Assembly: GCF_007679045.1 (NCBI RefSeq)
Contig: NZ_VEFS01000001.1
Span: forward strand, 677,520-741,519
Direction: 5' to 3'
Source: Microbacterium sp. BH-3-3-3
GTDB lineage: Bacteria; Actinomycetota; Actinomycetes; Actinomycetales; Microbacteriaceae
Length of the DNA: 64,000 nt
Shown here: piece by piece, positions 1 through 6,890 of the stretch
Position numbering within the stretch: the stretch's first letter is position 1
Layout of the letters: each line of letters opens with the position of its first letter
Notes under the pieces: generated by a model
Database searches by the model: none
Seen by the model: only the letters and a program-made list of their open reading frames with translations
Told to the model about the DNA's origin: nothing
Made by a program: the position numbers and the translations under genes

Positions 1-582
1 GATGACGCTGTACAGGGCCAGGTCGTAGTTGCCGAGCCAGTCCTGAGCGAGACCGCCGAGCCCGACGCTGCGCAGCAGCGTGTTGAACGTGCCCGAGGTC
101 GGGTCGTACATGAAGCTCCACGTGAACACGATCGCGACGGGCGAAATGACCATCGGAGCGAAGAAGATCGCGCGGTAGATGTTGCCGAGCCGCAGCTGGC
201 GATGAAGCAGCACGGCGATGAGGAACGCCAGGATGGTCTGCACGACGATCTTGAAGAAGCCGTAGATCGCGGTGTTGCCGATCGCCTCCATCAGCACCGG
301 GTCGCCCGAGAAGATGCGCACGAAGTTCGCGACTCCCACGAAATCCCACGCGCGGTTGAAGCCGCGCGCATCGGTGAAGCTCGCGACGATCACCTGGCCC
401 ATCGGGTAGACGGTGAAGACGACGTAGAGCACGAGGGCGGGTGCGACGGCGATCCAGAATTTGCCCGCCGAACTGCGGCCCGTCCATAGCCGCGACTTCA
501 GCGAGCGCGTGGTCACCGCCTGTGTGGCGGTGGGGTCGTCCAGGGCGAGGACCCGCGGGTCCTCGACGCGTGTGCTGCTCAT
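1..582 (-). CDS. Sugar ABC transporter permease, partial (3' end outside window)
   Basis: Inner-membrane permease subunit of a carbohydrate ABC importer (MalF/UgpA type). The first 194 codons are visible and the gene runs off the left edge. After a 40-residue cytoplasmic tail there is a hydrophobic segment at about residues 43-65 (FWIAVAPALVLYVVFTVYP). The family-typical loop with FVGVANFVRIF is at 81-91, and further membrane segments lie at 108-127 and 136-157. The ATG overlaps the TGA of the upstream glycosidase-like gene by 4 bp, so the two are translationally coupled. It probably pairs with the two solute-binding lipoproteins of the same strand. The ATPase and second permease are not in view. 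Family assignment is firm; the transported sugar is unknown. Confidence 0.9.
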   Translation of the reverse strand, partial: MSSTRVEDPRVLALDDPTATQAVTTRSLKSRLWTGRSSAGKFWIAVAPALVLYVVFTVYPMGQVIVASFTDARGFNRAWDFVGVANFVRIFSGDPVLMEAIGNTAIYGFFKIVVQTILAFLIAVLLHRQLRLGNIYRAIFFAPMVISPVAIVFTWSFMYDPTSGTFNTLLRSVGLGGLAQDWLGNYDLALYSVI

Positions 583-2654
583 GGCGTTCCAATCGAGTCG
601 GAGAGGGGGATGACGACCACGGCGCTGCGCGCGGGCACCTCGACGCGACCGCCGGAGAGGCGGGCGGTGCGTCCGTCGATGTCGTCGGTGTCGGCGTCGC
701 CGATCCCGCGCAGGTGCAGGGTCAGAGGGGCGTCGTCGTAGCTGGCCACGACGACGAGGCGACGCCCGTCGGGCCCCTCCCATACGGACAGCAGGTCGTG
801 CTCTCCGCCGTCGTCGCGTGTGGCGCGGATGTCGTGATCCGTGACGAACCGGCCGTTCCAGAGCTCGTCGCGATGACGATCGCGCAGGTGCTCCGCTCGG
901 CGGGCCAGGTCGACCGTCGCGGGCATGTCGCCCGGGCGGCCCTTGAAGTTGAACGGCTCGAGGCTGATCGCGTAGCCGTAGAGAAGGCATTGGGCGATCA
1001 TCGAGCGATCGTCGAAGCCGGTGAGGGCGGTGACGATGCGCGCATCCGGGCGCAGCATGCGTCCGAGCGGACGGTGCGTCGGCGAGGCGCTACGGAAGTA
1101 CGACACGTCGTAGTGCGCGAACTGATCGTCGTAGGCGCCTTCGGCGGCGATCACGAAGGTGCGCCCGCGCTCGCCCAGCGCCTCCCGGATGTCCTCGACG
1201 AAGGCGTCGTCCCACGTGAAGGCGCTGGCACCCACCTCGTGCCCGTGGCCGTCGGCGAAGCACAGCAGCGCACGCCCGTGGTACAGGGATTCGTCCGCCA
1301 GGATGCCGTCGGCTCCCCATTCCGCCATCTGCACGACCTCATCGGCGAAGCGTCGACGCAGCGCCTCGACGCCGAAGCACAGGGGCACGTACCAGGGGGT
1401 CGCGATGCCGTACCTCTTGCGCGAGGAGTGATAGACCGGCCCGGGCTGGGCGTAGGGCTGACCGTTGACGTCACGCGAGACGAAGGGCTCGAGCTCGTCC
1501 CACAGCGGACCGGGCTTCTCGACCCACACGTACTTCACGTAGAGCACGGTGGCGACGTCGAGCTCGCGGGCTCGGGCCAGAGCGCGCCGCAGGCCGGCCT
1601 CTCCGCCGAGCTTCTCGGCCGGCCGGTGCTGCGGCACGAGACCGTCCTGACCGCCCTCGTTCCACCCGACGATCTGGATGGCGCCGATGCCGTCTCGCGC
1701 GCACTCCTCGATGACGTCGATGAGCGCGTCGAAGTCGTAGCGCGGCTCGCCCTCGGTCGACATGAGCTGCACCTGCAGCCAGGCTCGCGGCTCCGACAGC
1801 CACGCCGCTTCGGAATGCCGGGTGGGCTTCTGCGTCGGTAGGTAGGCGTCGAGCCCGCGCTGCCACTCGCCGGAAAAAGGGACGACGGCCATCTCGGGAA
1901 GACTGCCCGAGAGTCCCTGCCCCGCGGGGAAGTGGATCGCGTCGAGCGTGACGGCCGCGTCGTCGCCCGCCGTGCGGCGCAGACTGTCGTCGAAACCGGG
2001 CACGAGACTCGCCCGCCACCCGATGAACTCCGAGGTGCGCGCGGCGGGCTGCACGGTGAGTCCGCCCGATGCCCCCGCGAGGACGACGAAAGGAGAGGTG
2101 GGCGTGCCCACCAGCTCGGGGCGCAGGTTGCCGCTGGCGTAGTCCGGGTACAGGGTGCCCCAGTACGGGGCGTTCGAGTCGAACACGGGCAGCAATGAGA
2201 CCCGCGTGCCCGTCGAGTAGTCGACACCGCGCAGTTCCAGTGCTCCGTCGAGCGACCGGATGCCGCTGAGCGAGGGGAACCGCACGGCCTCGACGTTCGC
2301 CTCGTCGAAGCGGAACGTGAGCGACAAGCGCAACGCGCCGTCGCGGACGCGCGCGTCGATGGCGATCTCGCCGGCGAGATGCTCGCCCGTGGAGGCGATC
2401 GGGTTGCGCCACGTCAGGCGCAGGTCGCCGGTACCAGGTTGCTCGACGGGGGTCAGCACTTGGGCGGACGCGTCCACGACCACGGTGCGATCGCCGCCGC
2501 GCGGTACCTCCAACACGAACAGCGACGCGCGGGAATCACCTCCGCGCAGCAGCGCGGCGTCGGCATCCGCGCCTTCGAGAGCCACCAGGGCACCCGTGGC
2601 GGGGTCGAACATCGCGGTGGTGCGATCATCGCTGATCGTCAGCAGGGAGGTCAC
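579..2654 (-). CDS. Glycosidase-like TIM-barrel protein (DUF6259-like)
   Basis: About 691 residues from the chosen start. The first 290 residues look like an all-beta galactose-mutarotase-type domain (motifs NAPYWGTLYPDY, PFVVLAGASGGLTVQP). The next 330 look like a TIM barrel with acidic strand ends (IVGWNEGGQD, EWGADGILADESLYHG, FVIAAEGAYDDQF), followed by a small C-terminal beta domain. This resembles DUF6259-type proteins, relatives of clan-D/alpha-amylase-like glycosidases, but I cannot name the reaction. An ATG at 2744 gives a longer frame, but the RpiR-type operator at 2677-2692 and an embedded -10-like TAGTAT lie inside it. I therefore prefer GTG at 2654, preceded by GAGG about 8 nt upstream. 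It has no signal peptide, so it probably acts on imported oligosaccharide. Confidence 0.75.
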   Translation of the reverse strand: MTSLLTISDDRTTAMFDPATGALVALEGADADAALLRGGDSRASLFVLEVPRGGDRTVVVDASAQVLTPVEQPGTGDLRLTWRNPIASTGEHLAGEIAIDARVRDGALRLSLTFRFDEANVEAVRFPSLSGIRSLDGALELRGVDYSTGTRVSLLPVFDSNAPYWGTLYPDYASGNLRPELVGTPTSPFVVLAGASGGLTVQPAARTSEFIGWRASLVPGFDDSLRRTAGDDAAVTLDAIHFPAGQGLSGSLPEMAVVPFSGEWQRGLDAYLPTQKPTRHSEAAWLSEPRAWLQVQLMSTEGEPRYDFDALIDVIEECARDGIGAIQIVGWNEGGQDGLVPQHRPAEKLGGEAGLRRALARARELDVATVLYVKYVWVEKPGPLWDELEPFVSRDVNGQPYAQPGPVYHSSRKRYGIATPWYVPLCFGVEALRRRFADEVVQMAEWGADGILADESLYHGRALLCFADGHGHEVGASAFTWDDAFVEDIREALGERGRTFVIAAEGAYDDQFAHYDVSYFRSASPTHRPLGRMLRPDARIVTALTGFDDRSMIAQCLLYGYAISLEPFNFKGRPGDMPATVDLARRAEHLRDRHRDELWNGRFVTDHDIRATRDDGGEHDLLSVWEGPDGRRLVVVASYDDAPLTLHLRGIGDADTDDIDGRTARLSGGRVEVPARSAVVVIPLSDSIGTP

Positions 2655-2676
2655 AAGCACATCCTCGTTCTCGTTG

Positions 2677-2692
2677 TGTAGCCATACTACAT
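2677..2692 (-). promoter_or_regulatory. Operator A, RpiR-type inverted repeat
   Basis: The core at 2678-2690 reads GTAGTATGGCTAC on the minus strand. It is an inverted repeat (GTAG-N5-CTAC) flanked by A/T. The -10-like TAGTAT is embedded in it. The same 13-mer occurs at 10283-10295 in front of rpiR. It would control an internal promoter for the glycosidase-permease part of the operon. Confidence 0.75.
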
Positions 2693-2770
2693 CTCTGAGG
2701 GCAAACTGCACCCGTGCGATGCCCGATCCGGCGTCCATCGCCACGATCGCGTAGCCGAGCTACCGATCGG

Positions 2771-2801
2771 CGGATGCCGCGGCTCGAGACCGCGGCATCC
2801 G
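2771..2801 (-). terminator. GC-rich hairpin after solute-binding protein gene
   Basis: A perfect 12-bp stem (CGGATGCCGCGG with its complement) encloses a 7-nt loop, starting 4 nt after the stop codon of the solute-binding protein gene at 2805. There is no U-tract. It may end or stabilise the upstream message, so that the binding protein is made in excess over the permease. Confidence 0.6.
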
Positions 2802-2804
2802 GGG

Positions 2805-4070
2805 TCATTCCGCGTTCGCGCGGACCTCGACCAGCGACGCGTCGAGCTCCCCGATCACGGCGTCGACATCGGTCCGGCCGGCGATGAGGTTCTGCATGCC
2901 GACCAGCAGGGTCTCCTGCAGCTGCGGGTGCGCGGGGATCACGATCGGGCGGAAGGTCTTGCCTTCCCAGGCGGCCACCATGTCGGGGAAGAGCGGGTCG
3001 TTGGCGGTCACGTCGACCCCCGAGGTGGTGGGGAACGCCTTCACCGCCGTGAGGAACTCGGTGTAGGTCGCGTTCTGGAAGAAGAAGTCGATGAACTTCT
3101 CGGCCGCGCCGACCTTGCCGTTGCCGGGGTTCACGCCCCACTGCACCAGGTAGCTGCCCCACATGTCGGCGACGTCGCCGTCGACGGTCGGGAAGTTCAT
3201 GTAGCCGGGCTCGACCCCCGCCGCGCGGGCGTCGGCCAGGATCCAGGTCGCCGGGAACATGGCAGCCTGACCGCTGAGGAACGCCGACTTCGCCGCCGAC
3301 TGGTTCGTGCCGAGCGGATCGGGCATGTAGTAGGGCACGAGGTCCTTGACGACCTCGAGCGCCTGGGCGTAACCGGGGATGTCGGCGAAGGTGCGCTCGC
3401 CGTCGAGCAGCTCGTCGATCGCGTCGGCGTCGTCGGGGAAGACGTGCTGCGCCATCGCGTAGTACGCGATGAACTGCGGCCACCAGCTGTCTTGCGCGCT
3501 CATCGCGAACGGGGTGATCCCCGCCGCCGACAGCTTCTCTGCCGTCGCCTTGAGCTCGTCGTAGGTCTGCGGCACCGCGGTGATCCCCGCCTGCGCGAAG
3601 AGTTCGGTGTTGTAGATGATGCCGTTGCCCGACTGCGAGATCGGCACGGCGTACGCGGCGTCTCCGTCGGACCCGCGCCGAGCCTCCTGCTGCGCAGCGT
3701 CATCGAGGCCGGAGAAGAACGAGGCTCCGGAGAGGTCGGCGGCGAAGCCGTCGCGCACGAAGTCGGTGATGTTCTTCGGGTCGAAGCCGTAGACGTCGGG
3801 ACCCGCACCGCCGGCGAGACGGGTCTTGAGGACGTTGTCATAGTCGTTCGTGTTGACGAATTCGGCGTTGACGGTCACGCCGGGGTTCTCGGCTTCGAAC
3901 GCGTCGATGACCTTCTCATAGGCCTTCTGAGTGTCTCCCCCGTCACCCCACATCAGGAAGCTCAAGCTGTTCCGGTCGGAGGCGGACCCCGCGGAGCAGC
4001 CGGTGAGGGTGGCTGCTGCGAGCACTGACAGTGCGGCGGCGGAGACGGCGGTGGTGGCGAGACGGTTCAT
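2805..4070 (-). CDS. ABC sugar-binding lipoprotein (copy 1)
   Basis: A 421-residue extracellular solute-binding protein of family 1. It has a lipoprotein signal: Met-Asn-Arg, a hydrophobic stretch, then the lipobox LTGC with Cys at about residue 25. Its mature start (SFLMWGDGGDTQKAYEKVI, then NTNDYDNVLKTRLAGGAGPDVYGFD) is very similar to the neighbouring copy at 4140-5402, so the two genes look like a tandem duplication. It lies downstream of copy 2 on the same strand, separated by 69 bp that hold a strong hairpin. An AAAGG-like ribosome site precedes the ATG. The ligand is probably an oligosaccharide released by the locus glycosidases (inference). Confidence 0.93.
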   Translation of the reverse strand: MNRLATTAVSAAALSVLAAATLTGCSAGSASDRNSLSFLMWGDGGDTQKAYEKVIDAFEAENPGVTVNAEFVNTNDYDNVLKTRLAGGAGPDVYGFDPKNITDFVRDGFAADLSGASFFSGLDDAAQQEARRGSDGDAAYAVPISQSGNGIIYNTELFAQAGITAVPQTYDELKATAEKLSAAGITPFAMSAQDSWWPQFIAYYAMAQHVFPDDADAIDELLDGERTFADIPGYAQALEVVKDLVPYYMPDPLGTNQSAAKSAFLSGQAAMFPATWILADARAAGVEPGYMNFPTVDGDVADMWGSYLVQWGVNPGNGKVGAAEKFIDFFFQNATYTEFLTAVKAFPTTSGVDVTANDPLFPDMVAAWEGKTFRPIVIPAHPQLQETLLVGMQNLIAGRTDVDAVIGELDASLVEVRANAE

Positions 4071-4094
4071 GGGCGGTGTGCCTTTCGACGAAAG

Positions 4095-4126
4095 CGCCCC
4101 GCTCCGCGCGAACGCGGAGCGGGGCG
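4095..4126 (-). terminator. Perfect 14-bp hairpin between the two binding-protein genes
   Basis: The arms CGCCCCGCTCCGCG and CGCGGAGCGGGGCG are fully complementary around a 4-nt loop. The hairpin sits 13 nt after the stop of the upstream gene. Without a U-tract it is more likely a 3'-end stabiliser or partial terminator than a full intrinsic terminator. Confidence 0.6.
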
Positions 4127-4139
4127 TCGTGGGGAGGTG

Positions 4140-5402
4140 TCAGCTGTTGTTGGCGCGGTACTGCTCGAGCGCGAGGTCGAGGTCGGACAGGACCTGTTCC
4201 GTGCTCTTCTGTCCGGCGATGAGGTTCTGCAGTCCGACCAGGAGCGCGTCCTGGATGCTCGGGTCGGTCGGCGAGAAGGCCGCGACGAAGGTCTTGCCCT
4301 CCCACGCCGCCTGCATGTCGGGGAACAGCGGATCGACGTCGGCGCCGATCTCGACACCGGTGGTGGTGGGGAACAGCTTCACCTTCGACAGGAACTCGCT
4401 GTAGGTGTCATCCTGGAGGAAGAAGTCGAGGAACCTCTGCGACGCCGCGAGCTTCGCGTCGCCGTTGTTCGGGTTCACGCCGAAACGCACCTGGTAGGTA
4501 CCCCACAGGTCGTCGGTCGGCTGTTCGACTGTCGGGAAGTTCATGTAACCGAGGTCGAGGCCGGCCTCACGGGCGTCGGAGAGGATCCAGGTCGCCGGGA
4601 ACATCGCCGCCTCACCCCCGAGGAACGCCGACTGCGCGGCGGTCTGGCTCGTGCCGACCGGGTTGGGCATGTAGTAGGGCGTGAGATCGCGCACGACGTC
4701 GAGCGCTTCCACCCACGGCTTGCTGTCGGAGAACGTGGCTTCGCCTGCCGCCATCTTCTCGCCGAGTTCCTCGTTGGCGCCGTGCTCGGCGAGGGCGTAG
4801 TACACGATGAACTGCGGCCACCAGTTGTCCTGCGCGCTCATCGCGAAGGGGATGACGCCGGCATCCGACAGCTTCTTGGAGTCGGCGAGCAGGTCGGTGT
4901 AGGTGGTGGGCGGCTCGGCGATGCCCGCCTTCTCGAACAGCGCCTTGTTGTAGATGATGCCGTTGCCCGAGAGCGAGATCGGCAGGTTGTAGGTGCCGCC
5001 CTCTCGCTGGCTGTCCTTCGCCGCCTCGGGGGTGAGCTTGGAGAGGTAGCTCTCGCCGCCGTCGGAGAGGTCGGCGGCGAAGCCGTCGTCGACGAACGTC
5101 TTGATGTTGCCGAGGTCGAAGCCGTAGACGTCGGGACCGGCACCGCCCGACAGGCGCGTCTTGAGGATGTTGTCGTAGTCGTTGGTGTTGAAGAACTCGG
5201 CGTTGATCGTGATGTCGGGGTTGGCGTCCTCGAACTTCGCGATCACGTCTTCGTAAGCGGTTTGAGTGTCACCCCCGTCGCCCCACATCATGAAGCTGAG
5301 CTCGGTCGAACCGCCGCCCGTGCTTCCGGAGCACGCGCTGAGCGTGCCGACCGCGGTCAGTGCGACGGCTGCGATCGCCGTCTGCTTCAGCCACTTGGCC
5401 AT
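4140..5402 (-). CDS. ABC sugar-binding lipoprotein (copy 2)
   Basis: A 420-residue family 1 solute-binding protein, the first gene of the minus-strand operon. The start is taken at ATG 5402 (MAKWLKQ), which follows an AGGGGAC ribosome site. An upstream ATG at 5429 lacks this. The signal peptide ends in the lipobox LSAC (Cys about 24). The mature part (ELSFMMWGDGGDTQTAYEDVI, NTNDYDNILKTRLSGGAGPDVYGFD) is strongly similar to copy 1. Operator B lies 57 bp upstream in the divergent promoter region, so transcription is probably controlled by the RpiR repressor encoded at 10312. Two near-identical binding proteins for one permease set may widen the ligand range. Confidence 0.93.
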   Translation of the reverse strand: MAKWLKQTAIAAVALTAVGTLSACSGSTGGGSTELSFMMWGDGGDTQTAYEDVIAKFEDANPDITINAEFFNTNDYDNILKTRLSGGAGPDVYGFDLGNIKTFVDDGFAADLSDGGESYLSKLTPEAAKDSQREGGTYNLPISLSGNGIIYNKALFEKAGIAEPPTTYTDLLADSKKLSDAGVIPFAMSAQDNWWPQFIVYYALAEHGANEELGEKMAAGEATFSDSKPWVEALDVVRDLTPYYMPNPVGTSQTAAQSAFLGGEAAMFPATWILSDAREAGLDLGYMNFPTVEQPTDDLWGTYQVRFGVNPNNGDAKLAASQRFLDFFLQDDTYSEFLSKVKLFPTTTGVEIGADVDPLFPDMQAAWEGKTFVAAFSPTDPSIQDALLVGLQNLIAGQKSTEQVLSDLDLALEQYRANNS

Positions 5403-5458
5403 GGCTCGTCCCCTATCTCCATCGATCACCGGTCACCACGCTGCGCCGGAGTACGTTG

Positions 5459-5471
5459 GTAGCGATACTAC
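5459..5471. promoter_or_regulatory. Operator B, RpiR-type inverted repeat
   Basis: GTAGCGATACTAC. On the minus strand it contains TAGTAT, a -10-like hexamer pointing at the binding-protein operon that starts at 5402. It lies in the 177-bp divergent region with operator C. Confidence 0.75.
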
Positions 5472-5531
5472 ACAAAATCTCCGCAATCGCTACCGCGGAC
5501 CGAAATTCGCTCACGCTCGACGGTAATTTTG

Positions 5532-5544
5532 CTAGCGAGACTAC
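5532..5544. promoter_or_regulatory. Operator C, imperfect RpiR-type inverted repeat
   Basis: CTAGCGAGACTAC differs from the GTAG-N5-CTAC rule only in its first base. It lies 35 bp before the plus-strand gene at 5580 and probably controls it, independently of operator B. Confidence 0.6.
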
Positions 5545-5579
5545 GCACGGGCTTCTCTCCCCGATTAGTGTGTCGCCTC

Positions 5580-6890
5580 ATGACCTCCCCCTCGACGCCC
5601 CTCGGCCGCCGGCTGACCATCAACACCATCGTGCGCCGGCATCAGATCGAAGCGACGCGCGACAGGTCCCTCTGGGACGACGAGACGGAGCTGCACTCGG
5701 CCGCCCTCGTCGAACGCTTCTCGGACGCCATTCGCGCGGCGGTCCCCGACGCCTCTCTCACCTGGGCCCTGTCGTGGGGCGCACTGACCGACGACTCCCC
5801 GCGCTACCGCGACATCCGCCGCACCCTGGCCCGCATCGCCGCGGAGCACGGCGACGACATCACCTTCGTCCCCGGTGGCTTCTTCGCGAACCTCTACGGC
5901 TCGCGAGACGACGTCGCCCGCGACATCTCGGATGCCGTCGACCTCCTGCACGCGCAGTTCGACCGCCCCACCACCGCGCTCGTGGCCGGGTTCTTGTCGG
6001 CGGACAACATCGCGGGGGCCAGGGATCTCGGCATCCGGACCGTTCAGGGCAACATCTGGAGCCAGTTCGACATCGATCTGCAGGACGGCGACGGATCCAT
6101 CGCGTACCCCTACTACCCGTCGCGCCGGCACTTCCTCGTGCCCGGCCGCGGAGGCGACCGCATCGACGCCGTGCAACTCGACGGCTGGACGGTCGACCTG
6201 GTCGCGGCGCGCGGTGCCGGCATGTCGTCGGAGTTCAACTCGCGGCTCGGACTCGGTCCCATCGAGACCCTGCACCGCCTGCCGCGCGAAGACGCGCTCC
6301 GCGAGCTGTACGCCACGAGCGAGGCGCACCTGAACGACCGCAACGTGGAGCGCAACGGCCTGGGGTGGCTCACGGTGAACTACGAGATCAGCGAGGTCGC
6401 CCGCGGGCTCGCCCATGACCCCTCGACGCTCGACGCGTGGACCGGATGGCTCAGGGGCCTGCGCGAGACCTGGAGCGACCTGCAGGTCACCACCATCGAC
6501 CGCTTCGGCGAGGAGTGGCGCGACCGTCACCCCGACAACGAGGGCCTATCGTACCTGCTCGAGCAGACGGGTTCGGGCGTGCAGGGGTCTCGCGCCGGCG
6601 AGACCGTGACGTGGTTCATGAACGCCGAATTCCGCCTCGGCATCGTCCGCGCGCACGACGCCGTCGACGTCTTCGACTACACCGCGTACGCCGACGCGCC
6701 CGCCGAGCCGAGCGAGCTCGGCGACCGCCGCTGGAGCCTGCTGGGCGAGATCAACCAGAAGCAGACGCGCCCGCAGGACCGCCCCGTGCCCCTCGGGCGG
6801 TTCTTCGCGACGCACCCCGAGGTCGAAGCAGCGGTGGATGCCGACTGGGCCGGCGCCCCGGAACTCGCGCAGCTGCGGGTCGGCTCGTGA
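5580..6890 (+). CDS. Conserved sugar-locus protein, DUF3863-like
   Basis: A 436-residue cytoplasmic protein without signal peptide or membrane segment. Segments such as LTWALSWGAL, VPGGFFANLYG, IRTVQGNIWSQFDIDLQDGDGSIAYPYYPSRRHF and TVNYEIS recall the DUF3863 group, which has a polysaccharide-deacetylase-like fold. The assignment is by eye and tentative, and no reaction can be stated. The start is ATG 5580 or GTG 5568. Neither has a clear ribosome site. Operator C lies just upstream. The next gene starts inside its stop codon (GTGA overlap), so it is coupled to the rhamnosidase and probably acts on the same glycan. Confidence 0.7.
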   Translation: MTSPSTPLGRRLTINTIVRRHQIEATRDRSLWDDETELHSAALVERFSDAIRAAVPDASLTWALSWGALTDDSPRYRDIRRTLARIAAEHGDDITFVPGGFFANLYGSRDDVARDISDAVDLLHAQFDRPTTALVAGFLSADNIAGARDLGIRTVQGNIWSQFDIDLQDGDGSIAYPYYPSRRHFLVPGRGGDRIDAVQLDGWTVDLVAARGAGMSSEFNSRLGLGPIETLHRLPREDALRELYATSEAHLNDRNVERNGLGWLTVNYEISEVARGLAHDPSTLDAWTGWLRGLRETWSDLQVTTIDRFGEEWRDRHPDNEGLSYLLEQTGSGVQGSRAGETVTWFMNAEFRLGIVRAHDAVDVFDYTAYADAPAEPSELGDRRWSLLGEINQKQTRPQDRPVPLGRFFATHPEVEAAVDADWAGAPELAQLRVGS

